From assembly GCA_963556495.2 (NCBI GenBank), contig OY747705.1, positions 9,280,501-9,344,500 on the forward strand: a stretch of 64,000 nucleotides of DNA, written 5' to 3'. Origin of the DNA: Valencia hispanica. Lineage: Eukaryota; Chordata; Actinopteri; Cyprinodontiformes; Valenciidae. Shown one piece after another: positions 47,809 to 60,069 of the stretch (its first letter is position 1; each line of letters begins with the position of its first letter). Under the pieces are notes generated by a model. That model was not told where the DNA came from. It saw only the letters and a list, made by a program, of their open reading frames with translations, and ran no database searches. Made by a program: the position numbers and the translations under genes.

Positions 47809-48800
47809 AACATTTTGTGAAATCACAACCACAAATTCTAGTGTATTTTACTGAGCTTTTATGCGATACAAATAGTGCATAATTGTAAAATGGAAAACGG
47901 TAGAATGTTTCAAAATTTCACCCGTTACAATGATACCATTAAATAAAATTCTATTCAACCAATTTTCTGTAGACATAATCTAAAGAATAGATAAAGTCCA
48001 CCTTTGTGTAATTTAATCACAGCATAAATCCTAATGTTCTGTGAGGGTCTCAGAGGTTTGTCACCAAAAAACTAAACCAACAGCATCATGAAGACCAAAA
48101 AGCACAGCAGATGTGTCAGGAAGACAGCTTGGAAGAAGTTAAAGCAGGGCTAGGTTAGAAAACATCATGACAAGCTTTGAACGTCACACAGAGCTCTGCT
48201 TGATCCATCATCGGAAGACAGAAAGAGTACGGCACAACTGCAAACATCCAAAACATGGCCATCCACCTAAACTAACAAGCCAGGTAAGAAGCTAAGCGGC
48301 CCAGGGCAACTCTGGAGGAGCTGCAGAGATCCACAGCTCAGGGGGGAGAATCTGTTGACAGAAAAACTATTGGTCATACACTCCACATTTTATTAAGGAG
48401 TGGCAAGAAGAAAAAAACATGGTTTGCCACAAATAATGTTGGTGAAAATGTGGAAGATGGAACTATTGTTAAATGAGACCAAAATACAACATAAAATGTG
48501 TGACCAAAAGGTAATAACTTGAACACAGCGTCCCCATAGTGAAACCTGGTGATGGCACCCACATGATGTGAGGATGCTTTTCCTTAACAGGGTCACAGAT
48601 GCAGGTCCCAGGGACAGAGCTAAATAAAGGTCAATCCTGGAAGAAAACCTGTTAGAGGCCACAAAAGCCTCTAATAGGTGTATGGACTCGGATAGGGGCT
48701 GAAAAAAAAAGTCACTCATTCCCAAATTTTGGTTTGTAAATCCTCATTTTCAATCCACTGAACCCTTCTGCACTTTTTTTCTGTTGGTCTATCGCAGAAA
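47809..48800 (+). pseudogene. Tc1-like relic, nearly full length but heavily decayed
   Basis: The left end (ACATTTTGTGAAATCACAAC) is matched at the right by GTTGGTCTATCGCAGAAAAT, which complements the ATGAGATAGACCAATC type of left end seen at 47227. From about 48089 the transposase start reads MKTKKHSRCVRKTAWKKL (helix-turn-helix domain). Later blocks (KTWPST, QLWRSCRDPQ, ETWWWHPHDVRM) align with the usual middle of the protein, but stops and shifts are frequent. Confidence 0.65.
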
Positions 48801-51800
48801 ATATGCAAGTGAAACACAGCTAAGTTAGTGGTTTCAAGAGGTTTAAATACTGGCATTGACTGCTAACCACATGCATTTTTTTGGTTTGTTGTTGTTTACA
48901 TGTCTGTTGTCTGATCTCTGACTGTGCAACATAGATGCACAACCTGTGATGTGCTAGCAACAGTGACCTGATAGCAGAAAGGAAAACGGCCACACTACCA
49001 CACCCAGCTCCACCGAGTACACGGCACACCGATTTTTTTATTTTTTTTTCATTCAGTTATATTCTCTCCAATCGATGCATTCGCTTCAAAGCGATGGGAA
49101 ACTCATGCATGCAAAGCAGATTGATCACTTCTAATTCAAGTCATTAACATACAAGTTGTTAACAAGTGAGGCCTCTGTACTGTATCTAAGAATCAAGAGA
49201 GGCATCGATAACACCAATTTAGGACTTTTAAAGTCTTTAAACCATCGAGTACACACTCTGCTATTCCAGAACAGGATCGACCAATGGTAAATTATTTTGC
49301 ATCCTGTCTTGCTCTTTGTTTTTCACCTCCCTTCTCTTCCCTATCTCCCCGACCCCCCCCCCCCCCCCCCCCCACCCAACGTTCACTCACTCCGCCTCGG
49401 CCACTTAGCTGGAAGCCTGTACTACTGCATCAGACCACTGGTACTCGACTGATAATAAATTTATAAGCCAAACTGAGGGGAAAGTATTAAACAACCTTGT
49501 GAATAGCTGAGGTTCGCTTTAAACTGAGGCGGCATATCTTTTTCATCAACGAAAATAACTCTTCAAAGGCAGTAAAAGCATGCTTAGAAAGTAAAAGGCC
49601 ATTTTAGCGGACGAGGCCTGGTGGTGGGAGGGGTGGAAAAACCCAAAACAATCCAGCTCCTGATAGCCTGCGACTCCCACTGCCAGCAGCCCTCCCTCCT
49701 CTTCCTCATACCCCCCACCCCCTCAACCCCTAACCACAGTGCAAGCTGCACAGCACATATACCAACCCTTAAAAAGCTAAATCAAGGCTTTGAAAAACAT
49801 ACAGTGTCTTTAATAATTCAGGCATTGGTGGGTTTGAATAGCCTCTTTAGCGTAGAAAAATACAGTCTCCTGATATAGGATCAGTCCCTCAGGGGGCTTG
49901 GCTCAACATCTCCCTACTCTGTGCCCTTTTTCACCAGCAGTATCGGCTCTTGTTTAGGATGCAGCTAACCTGCCTGATTACATTAAGCTGTAACATAGAA
50001 CATGTACACAATTGCAGGGTGTGCTAGCAGTTTCAGAAATATATATTTTTAATGGGTGTGAGGGTTTTTTCACCAAAAAGAAAGCTCTCTGAACTTGCAT
50101 GACACCCTGTGAATCCGCAAATCAAACGCAAATTCTGTTGTAAAGCAATTATTGCAGTTGACTAGCATTTTTACTCGGGTTGTGGACTAACATAAGATTG
50201 TAAATATTTAACTATCTTTACACCCAATGCACATTCATATTTCATCAGGTTTCTTGCAGTTTACTCTCAAAGCAAAGTGTTGGACTGCATAATTATTTCA
50301 GTTTAGCAATTTTTTTCCCAACCTATTACTTCCATAAATACAGGAATTTGAGTTATAGCTCCTCAGAGGGCTAATTTAAGAAAAGCATGTATTAATTAAT
50401 TCAAGCTAGATGGAGAGGAAGAAATCCCTAAGTAAGTAAGCCGTTGGCAGGCATCAAGGATGATTTCTGCCTTCAAAGGAAATGCGGATGGATTTGAGAG
50501 GATGCGGCATTTTAATCAATACTGTTGACTCCTGAGGTTGGCAGGTGTGGTTGGGGCGAATTCCTCTCAGCACAACCATCATTCAGGAAGAAAACCTCAG
50601 CACGGCCAGTGTGGAGAGCTGCCCCCAGCTTTCCGAGGTGCTTTCACAGCCTTTGTTTAATTTGGACTAATTTCCAAGTTTCGGAATGAAAGAGAACGTG
50701 GCCGACAGTGCTCACTCAGATTCGTCAGTTGTAATTTCTCTTTGCCTGCCAGAGTGTACACCGCGTGACTTTAAACTTTTTGTTGCCTGCTTCCATTTGT
50801 GTGTGTATGTCCATTCACACATTCGATGTGCGGGAATAATGAAATAAATATCGAACTGTTAAATATTTTAGTGCATTCTAGGAGCAAAGTGGAAGTGTTT
50901 TTCTGACAGACCTTGCCCGAGCCCCAACAACTCTCCTCCCCACCCCTCCCCGCTACATTTCTCCTCACAAATGCATTGTGTGGAGCGGCCGGCCCAATCC
51001 ATCACTAGGCGTCTGGCGGGAGAAAAAGCACTTTCCCGGGGTGGGTGTTTTTTAGTTCTGCCAGCACTGCTGTTTCAGTGGGCACCCGGGAGACCTCGCT
51101 GATGGACACTTCGGTCATCACTGGCAGGGAGCTTTGGGACCCTGTAGAACCCCCCCCCCCCTCAAAAAAAAACACCCCGCTCCACCCTTTCCATCTCCAC
51201 CTCAACCACTCACCTCGTGTTTTCAATCTCACCTTCCATTGTCCCAGTAGTGTTGTGCACTTCCTTTTTGACAATGATGACTATTGTACCTGCCTGAGTT
51301 CTCCCTTGCAAAGTGGTTCGGCCTTCAGAGACCAGCCACTCTCTGTTCGAGGGGCCCGGGCCTCTCAGGGTGTCAGGGCCTGACCGCAATGTTGACAATA
51401 AGGGACGCTAATTCGACTAGTTTTGTTTCTTATCCAAATTAAGCCTAGTGGATAGTTCCAGCGTGAAGAGACCTCAGTGGGAAGGCTGAGGAGAGTTCCA
51501 CAGTGTCTGCCGATCAGCCTCGTTTTTCGTCACAAAGCGCAGAAAAAGAGGCGCCCGTCTCTGTGTGTGCTCAGAACAATTATGCAGAGATGACTCCATT
51601 CAAATTTGAAGTCTGCTCCAGTTTTACTGCGACAAACTGAGATTTGATTTTCAAAACGCTCGCTCATCTCCCCTACACAAAGAAGCCGGCGGGTAGAGGG
51701 TGCGATCGCTGGAAAGGATTGGGCTGCGAGGCAAATCTAGGTGATGCGTATGTTCTTAGAGTGCCCCTGGGTCTTCCATGGGTAGGTAGGATCTGACAAA

Positions 51801-54800
51801 AGAGATCTGTACAGCAAAAAAATCCTACACTCTGCTTGAGCATGGGAAATTAAGCCCAGATAAAGATTCTCTCTTAAACATACTCTCCTCTCACTTTTCA
51901 TCTCTCTCTTCCCCTCTACAGTGGCAGAAGAAATTGCCCGTTGTACAATTAGATAAACCCAAACAGTGCGCTCCGTAAGACCTCCAGTTCTTCGTGCAGT
52001 CCCAGCTTGGCGTCCCTCGGGTGTTTGTTCAAAAGGAAAACTCTGCGCTGCCTCCGGGGGATGTTTAACTCATTGCAGTGGCAAGTATTTAGAGAAAACT
52101 CAACAAGTTTGAGGCTGTCAAAGCTCGAATCCAACTGTCAGGCGGAATTATGTCTCCAAGGCGTCTGACGTGACGTAATGACCAATTGCATCATTTTGAC
52201 AAACCCTCCCGTCGATGAGAACTGGGGCAGACGCCGATTGCTTTTTGCACGAGTGTTTCATTTGAATTTGAAACAGCGCGGCTAAGTGCATTAAATGATG
52301 CTGATTAACTAAGATTACAGCTGCAGCAGGGATGTGATTTCTGTTTTGATACGGAGCATCAATTGAGGCAGAGCAAACAGTTTTTTGAGTGGCTGATGAA
52401 TAATTGAAAGTCAGCCGAGGGTACGTCAATAAAGTGGTAATGAGGCATATTTGTGTAAAAAAAATTTAATTTTCAAACTCTGTCCCTCTTCTTGAAGTGC
52501 ACGGCATGCATTAATGATATTTTTGCTTCCACTCCTATCTACTTATACTGATTTTATTATCACTATCATGAATCACCTAATTCTTCATGTCATAAACAGA
52601 TTTTGTTAAGTGAACCATACTCAAAAGACATAATAGCATTGATTACCACCCATTTGACATGTTTTGCTGAATGTTTCACTACAAAACAGAGCACTTCTAA
52701 CCTCTCACCCTTATTAAATCTTTGAATGTGTTATGTATCAAGATAGGGTTACGGATTAGAGAGCCTTGCATAATAATGTTTCTTTAAAAAAATATCTCTT
52801 TTGAACATCCTCGTCTAAAATTGTTGACGAAATTATTTAACCTCATTGAACCATACGGTCTTTAGATACCCCAAAAGAAGAAAGTCCCAAAATGCTCACC
52901 AAAACCCTGTTTTGGTAATTACTACTTGATTACCCCAAACCCTAAATGTTTCATTCCCATCATGCTTCTCCTTTGAAGAAGGATATATATTTATGTATGT
53001 TTGACTCTACAGGAGAATATCTCTGTACCCTACACCTAACCATCATCCTAACAGTTGATTGCTTGCTGTTTCTTTCTTTACATCATGCTCTTCAAATGGG
53101 ATGCTTTATACCTCAATCCCTGATCTAATTATTATTACTGTTCAGTTATCCTCATATCACAGAGCCATTGCATCATCGATTCAGGAAGGTATCATCCAAA
53201 GGTGTGTTTTTCCTAAATCTCAGTGTTTCTTTTATTAGCTGGCGCTCTTTTCTTGACATGTAATGGAGTCATCATTTTTCTGGGTATGTTGTGTTTCGTG
53301 TGCTGTGTTTTCAACATGAATTATCGTGCATACGTTTCAGCTGTGAGGATGGTTTATTTATGTAGGGCTTTTATGTTGACTGAGATATGTAATGAAATAA
53401 AAATGTTTGTTTCTCCACTTCTTTAGTGTCATAGAGGTTGTTATTCAGCAGATTTCCTCCTAAATATTCAATCCAACCAGTCAGTGACAATCCTGGGCTA
53501 CACTATGGCTACGGAGGTCATCAATTCCAATGTCAGTTGTTTTGTTTTTTTGTGCAAAGTTTTGAAGAGTTGCTTCGTTTCTTGGTTTATTTTTATTGTA
53601 TTTGATAACTGACATCTTTACTTTCTTTTAGAAATGCTTGTGCCATTGTTTATTTGTCCCTTAGAGCGTGCCACTTTTAAATGTCTGTCACTCACTCTTC
53701 CCATCCTCTGCTCCTCATCTATGACTACAGCCTAGTAAAACCAGTTAAGTTATCAAAATTCTCAAATCTGTTTTTTTGTCAAAACAAATTCTGTCCTCTA
53801 CAAGGTATTGAATTAAACTTTTAAACGACTTAAGGATCTCGTAGGCACAGTATTTCAACATTTAAATTGTGGACTCTATTTTGCCAGGGCTGGAAAAGCA
53901 TCTATGAGCACATCAAACTATCGGATTTGTGTTATATAGGTACTTTAGAACTAACAGGGAAAATCAAGATATTTTTTTTTTTATTAGTTCCACATTACAT
54001 ACTTGATGTAATTCCTGCTTCTGTTATGGCATTTAGTTTTAGTCTGCTATTTCAAAACTATTAGTGGCCTTCAACTGACCACATCTTGCTAATCTGTCCG
54101 AAGGTGCCCCTGCCAAGATAATTTGTGGGGGATTTTTTACAGGGTCTCTGGTGCATTGTCATTTTCTTCCATTCATTTCCGTGTTGCATGCTGTACACAC
54201 TGTGATGTACAGACTGCTCTACTGAGAAGGATCAGACAGGTATGGAAAGACTGATGGTATCTCATTACTAATACACAATGTCTTGCAAACTAAAACATTT
54301 AAATGTTTAACTATGTCTCTCTATGTAATCCTACCCCCAAGCTAAAGTTAAAGGCTAGCATGACATTTCAAGATAGAGCTACTATTAACTACACACAGCT
54401 TCAAATCATCTGTCAAGGATGTCTCAACAGACATTGTTCAAAAATTGAGCTTTTGGTGCCCTCTATCTGTCAGTAAAAGTATTAAACAGAAGAAAAGGAG
54501 GAAAAATAACTCACCAAATGTAAAGTAATCATCGGTTTCCTGGCAGATTCATTCTTTTTCTTTAATCCCCTGCAAAACCCGTTGTTGACTGCTTACAACG
54601 TGAAGCCACAATTCTACAAGGAGATGAACCAAAATGAGAGAGCGTCTTTCCCACAGAGTTGTGTTGGTGCTCATCCTCATGGTGTTAACGAAAGTGATGT
54701 CGAAATAATTCACTCGGAAAGCAGTGCAAAAAAGCAGCACAGCACAGTTTGATTTTCTTTATTTACAACAGTGTCTCCAGGTCACTGTCTTTGGAGTAAA

Positions 54801-55310
54801 ACTGTTCCTTTGTTCTGCCTTTTTCTAACACAGTTGTGGCATGTTGTGTCCACCTGGAGTACTGTTGACCTTCTGCGAGGCAGCCAGCTAGTTAAAGAAG
54901 TCCATTTTCAAGGCTGTTCTTGCTCATATCAAAACTCCATTATAGATTTTACCTCCAGGGGAACCTAGGGCTCAGAAGGTCCTTGGCAATTTTACCTGAG
55001 GAAGAAGCTAAAAGGATTTGAATCTCCTAGGATGGATGAGGAGGAGTGGGGGGGGTGGGTGTGAGGACGAGATGCGTACCCTAGGACCCGAGCCACTACA
55101 CTGTAAAAAGGAATTTTGAAGGATTGCAAATATTAGCCAATAAAATTACTTACATTAAAGTATATTAGTTTTTAATACAATGTATTGGTTAAATATTAAT
55201 ATCAATTGTGTTTGTTGTAAACAAATTCTACCTAAACGTTTAGATTAAGAGAATTGAAATGAAGATTTTCATTCAGTCATTTGCTTCTATGCATTGCGTG
55301 CAGAGGCCTG
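48801..55310. other. Largely unique DNA, no gene recognised
   Basis: Apart from homopolymers I see no transposon end or coding domain. Complex blocks at 50400-50760 and 51370-52430 resemble conserved non-coding DNA in composition. The frames at 51005-51383 on both strands are low-complexity. A short ACACTGTAAAAAG motif at 55097-55109 resembles the end of a dispersed fish repeat. Confidence 0.45.
49353..49373 (+). repeat. C homopolymer (21 bp)
   Basis: Uninterrupted run of C in a pyrimidine-rich context (about 49320-49395). Confidence 0.95.
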
Positions 55311-56384
55311 CAGGGCTGTCAAAATTAATGTGTTACCGCAGGTCGATTCATTTGTCGAATTAACGCGATGAATTTTTTTTAACACATGCACAGAGTTACC
55401 CACCCTGTTTATCCCACAATTCAACCCAGTGCTTGCTCGTCACTTAATCAGCATGGCAGATCCAAACCGCATCCGTGGTTCCATGTGAACGTTTCTTCTC
55501 CGTTGCGGACCGTAGGGGTTATGGGTCTATGTCACTTGCTCCAGTCTGCAGAAAGAGACGTAATTATGTCTTACGCCATTGGTCGCTTTGATAAAAACAA
55601 CAAATGTGCATTCCATAGACTTACCCCTTTCATGGCAAGCTAAACATGTCTTTGGTTGCTTGCAAGCTATCAGAAGAAGCGATTGGAACTAGCAGATAAT
55701 TATAAATGCAACAACCTGCAGCAATCATTTCACATCAATTAGCCCTTGGTTAACAAACAAGTTAACATAGCTAACCAACACTGCAGCTGCAAACCGCAAA
55801 TAACAGTGGAAACCAGGTGTAATGTAAAGGTTCAGTGTCACACCATTTGCGCACACATTTGCGCTGCTGATAAAGAAATAATCCCTCTATTGTGCAGACT
55901 AATTCAATTAAAAAATGACTTTATTGATCCCAGAGAGAAATTAAGTGTTGTTGTAGCTCATACTTTGTAATTCTTCAAGTTGTGGTAGATCATGATCGCT
56001 GTGGGCAGGAAGGATTTCCTGTAGCAGTCTGTGTTGCAGCAAAACTGTTGAAGCCGCTGACTGAAGGCACTATGTTGTTGTAAAATAGTCCCATGAAGAG
56101 GATGCTAGGCGTTGTCCAATATGAAAGAGAAACCGTCATCCTTACATTCAGAAAATGTTAACCAGTTACCTTTCCTTAGCAACTGGCTAAAAGATGAATA
56201 GATTAAAAGGGGTATGTGTAAATGTGATAGTGGAGTTCTAAACAAAGTACCATGCATCCCTTCAGTATTTCTTTTTTTTAAAGAACAACGGCTTCCGGTT
56301 TTGTCCTTTATTTACACAAACAATTGTACTTTTTAAGTCATATTTAGGAATGTTAATTAATCGTGATTAAGTGTGATTACCCCA

Positions 56385-56387
<3 letters not shown>
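55311..56387 (+). mobile_element. hAT-like element, right end lost
   Basis: The left end CAGGGCTGTCAAAATTAATG, followed by ATTAACGCGATG, is a well-known hAT-type end. Near the other side (56350-56385) GTTAATTAATCGTGATTAAG resembles the subterminal part, but the final inverted CAGCCCTG is missing: the TA microsatellite follows instead. No transposase is encoded. A LINE fragment sits inside (55903-56140). Confidence 0.6.
55903..56140 (-). pseudogene. LINE 3' end inside hAT-like element
   Basis: Minus-strand reading gives CYRKSFLPTAIMIYHNLKNYK, then a short UTR with CTCTGGGATCAATAAAGTCA at the end. This is the family of 33767-35286. About 240 bp survive. Confidence 0.72.

Positions 56388-56469
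<82 letters not shown>
56388..56469 (+). repeat. TA dinucleotide microsatellite
   Basis: About 41 pure TA units. It replaces or abuts the right end of the hAT-like element. Confidence 0.97.
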
Positions 56470-56472
<3 letters not shown>

Positions 56473-58680
56473 AAAAAAATTGTTTCATTTTTAGCCAAAG
56501 TTATTAAGTGGCACTGTGGTAGGTCCACAAGGCTACTTCTGGCCCCAAAGCAACAAATTGCAGACCCCTGGTTTAAAATTAGTTTAGAACATTTGATTAA
56601 TTATAATAAAAAAAATTCATAGATTTCAGTAAAATGATCTAAAAAAAAATTAAAATGTCTATAATTATGTCGAGTCTGTCATTTTAAATAATTTGTTGGA
56701 ATTGAACTAATTTAAGCTGTTAAAGCTTTACTATTTTTACTCAGAAATATATTTTTTAAACTCTGGCCAAGTAAACTGTTTGCAAATTGTTTGAGACAAT
56801 TTTATTGCTTAAATCGTAACAGTTTGTTTTACCAGTGCAATCGTTCTCCTCTGCCAAGCAGGGAGCAAAAGCCGAGCAAAAAAACAGAGTTCTGGAGACG
56901 TTTCAGTGGCAGTGAACCCTGAACGAGAGGGCCTGCAGAAGTGGTGGAGGAGGGCAGCGAAGCCTTGAAACGCAGGAGGTGGAAAAAGAAGAGCTTCAAG
57001 CTTGTTGTCAAAGAGTTTGCCAGGGGAGCCAGCTTCGGCTCCCAGAAAACACAGCTTCCAATACATTTAACATATATGAAAGAAGAACAGCTCTCTCTCC
57101 TCACACCATTCTTAACTATGTGTACTAACAAGACAGATGGAGGCCAAAGATGCAGACAGATCACATCAGGACATCTGTCACTTCATGGCAACAGCCTCCT
57201 TAATAAGTGACAAGGCTTCCTCACCCCGTGGGCACAGGATGGGGGAGGCAGGGTTGTTTCTCGGAGCTGTGGCTGTGCGAGGCAGCCGTCAAAGTCATGC
57301 TGCAGTAAATCCAACTCCACCCCCCCCCCCCACACACACACACACCGTCCCCCTTCCTCCACCATCACGTTTTTCCCCCCCTTTTCTTTTTTTTTTAGCT
57401 AAACAACTTGTCCCAATTACAGCCAATCACATGCGATGTGCACCCTTGATTACCATCCTGAGCAGGAGACATCAAAGCCGCCTTCTGAGGGTGCTGACAC
57501 GAGGCTGCGCAGTAATTAGTGGACTTCACTGGAGAGAGTTTCATCACCGAATGTTTTCAAAATACCGAACGACTTAATTTGCACGGAGGCAGGGAGGACA
57601 TGCGTGGGGGATATTTCACGTCGAGAGAGCACAACGCCCCGCAGAAATAATTAAAGCGTAATTACGGATCATCAGCCGTGCAAGTGCTCGCAAAGTGCTA
57701 TCGCTGTTCCGACGCTGTCCTCGGGTCATTGGCGGAGTGGAAGGCCACATGCAGATACACAATTCGCAGCGCAGCCATGCAGGGGCTAAATGAAAGCTCA
57801 CGTCTTATTACCAGAGATACCAGGAGTGGATGGCATTGGGACTGATACGCATTTCTCTTGCAGGTCTAATTACGGCACTTATTATCCTCAGTTGGCACCT
57901 GCATTTGTTAAAGGTATCTTTTCTGCCAAGGACAAAACAGGCTTTAAGTCAGAAAGCTCATGTGTCCGGTGGGTCATTACAGCAATGCCTTGTTTCCTCC
58001 ATATTCCTCAGCTGATGTGTCAAAGCTCTACGCGAGACTCGGATAAACAGATTGAGTCTATCTTTAAAAGTGACAGCACGTTAGCGGAGTTCCCCAGGAT
58101 GCGGTTTGGCCTGTGATGACCACTTCCTTCAGTTGTGGCTGGCGGGCCGGGCCTTACCCGGGGCGCCGAGCATTGCTAAGTGTTTATGACGAGCGGTAAG
58201 GCCACAGCTTGATCACAAGGAAGTAACGAAGGCTGAACCGTGGGCCGCGCGTTTTTTTGGTTTTGTTTGTCCCCATTCACCTGACGGCGGACTTATAACG
58301 ACCCCGGTGTCATTCCAGCTTAAAGTTATCGTTCCTCTCGGTGCTCCTCTGCCCACAGTTATCGAGCGACACGTTCGCCCCCTCCCAGCCAAGAGTTGAA
58401 GAGGCGGCTGGTGAAACAGTCTCCGTCGGTTCAGCTATAATGAGGTCCACATTGTTTCGAGTGCAGCTGGGGAAGAGTTTGCAGTAAAACATGAACCATT
58501 CACACGTTGGGATGTAGGAAATGAATCTCATCTTTTCCATTACTCTGAGATTTCCAGAAGGCTGCCAGCATTTCCAAATCCAGCAGACTTGACTTAGCCT
58601 TCCTGTTACCTGCTCTTGTTCTGCTCTTGCTTGCGCCCTTTCAGGATGAGCAAACTAGTGTCTAAACTTGTGTAGAAAAT
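56470..58680. other. Unique DNA with TAATTA cluster
   Basis: AT-rich up to about 56800, then balanced composition. Perfect TAATTA cores occur at 57513, 57648, 57659 and 57867. A C and CA tract lies at 57318-57346. Frames at 56829-57577 on both strands overlap and show no domain. It is a candidate regulatory block; no gene supported. Confidence 0.5.
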
Positions 58681-58685
58681 GCATT

Positions 58686-59021
58686 TGTACTGATTCGCTT
58701 GTGACGAGGAGGACCCAAAGTGCAACGGGACAGAGGCAGACGTAAGATGAAAGTATTTTAATGTTGACGGTCCAATAACACTTAAAGGGAACACTGGAGA
58801 ACACGAAAGGGCAGAGCAGGGGTTGATGCAACGATCGTGCGGGGAACAATGACACCGGTGAGAACATTTATGTATACACACAGGGGTAATCAAAGAGAGG
58901 AGAAACCGCTGGAACTAATCACAATCCAAGGAGGAGACACGTGAGGTTAGGGTTGAGGAAAATGAAGAAAATAATTCAAATACAAACACAGATGAAACCC
59001 AAACACCCCAGAACCATGACA
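58686..59021 (-). mobile_element. Solo LTR-like element with duplication GCATT
   Basis: Begins TGTACTG and ends CCATGACA, flanked by GCATT at 58681-58685 and 59022-59026. On the minus strand it starts TGTCATGGTTCTGG, a frequent start of fish LTRs, and has a TTAAAATACTTT polyadenylation-like part near the end. 336 bp, non-coding. Confidence 0.6.
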
Positions 59022-59299
59022 GCATTTTCCTTTCCTTGACATGATCCTTAGATGTTTGTACTTTTAGTTTTATTATGTTTGGGTTTTGATCCTTTCTTAT
59101 TTATGTCAGATCTCATCGTTGAGATGGTTCTGTTGGTGTTGGTTCTGTTATGCTTTATTTCTCACATTATGATTATTGTTCTGTGATTTGAGTTCTGCTC
59201 AGTTTTTATATCTTAATATTTTCCTGCTTTTTCCTCCTTACCTGTCTTACCCTCAGGTGTTTGTCTTGTGCTTCTCTGTTGTTGCTTATTTATTTACTT
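59022..59299. other. Short AT-rich spacer
   Basis: Nothing recognised. Confidence 0.4.
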
Positions 59300-59540
59300 A
59301 GCAATGGAGTTGGCTTGTAATTGCAGGGTTGTAGGTTCGATTCCAGCTTCCGTCTGTCACATGCCGATGTGCCCCTAGGCAAGGCATTTTATCCCAGGTC
59401 ACCTACCGATCTAGGTATCGATGTATGAATGTGTGTGCATTTATGAGTGTGAATGGGTGAATGTGGCTCCAGTGTAAAGTGCTTTGCGTGGTCAGTGTGA
59501 GTAGAACAGCGCTATATAAGCTCAGTCCATCTACCATCTT
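59300..59540 (+). mobile_element. tRNA-derived SINE with LINE-like tail
   Basis: A B-box GGTTCGATTCC lies at 59334-59344 behind a weak A-box. The body contains GGCAAGGCATTTTATCCC and GTGAATGGGTGAATGTGG, and the tail reads GTAAAGTGCTTTGCGTGG and GCGCTATATAAGCTCAGTCC. This tail is of the type shared with L2-like LINEs and used for mobilisation by them. It differs from the SINE at 46877-47215. Confidence 0.75.
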
Positions 59541-60009
59541 ATCTTTGTTACTCCTCTGTGCTAGTTTTCTTTTTATTTATGCATTTAGGATTATTATTTG
59601 ATTAGACCTTCTGTTTTCTGTTTTATTCCCTCCTGTCATTCTGCCTCCTTCCCAGCTGCATTCACATCCGTCTGCTCAGTCACTCACCCACCAGCGTATG
59701 ATCACCTTGATCAAGTTTCCCTCTGGTTCCTTTGTCATTTTACACTCTACCCTCGGTGTTTAAGCAGCTCACATTCGGTCATACCTCAGTGGATTCTCCG
59801 TCTTTCTTCCCAATAGTCATGTCTCATTGTTTGCTGTTTAAAACATCTGTGCAGCATGTTGGTTAAACTATTCTCATCTACAAAATTATCTGCATTTGAG
59901 TCCTATACCTGCTTCACTTCATGGCATTCCTCTCCTTCATCAGATTTCATTTTGAATAGCTCACTGAAACTGAAATTAGCCTAACTTACATTAAATTGCT
60001 CAAATTAAT
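59541..60009. other. Spacer, nothing recognised
   Basis: T-rich unique sequence without repeat ends or a supported frame. Confidence 0.4.
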
Positions 60010-60069
60010 TTAGGCCCTGTCTACACAGAGATGAGACCATGTGTAGCAGCAAAGATATATAATCTAATA

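Noticed and set aside
57864..57913. 50-bp open block between a CTCTTGCAG acceptor and an AAAG/GTATCT donor
   Set aside because: Very short, not a multiple of three, and within a candidate enhancer; the signals can easily arise by chance.
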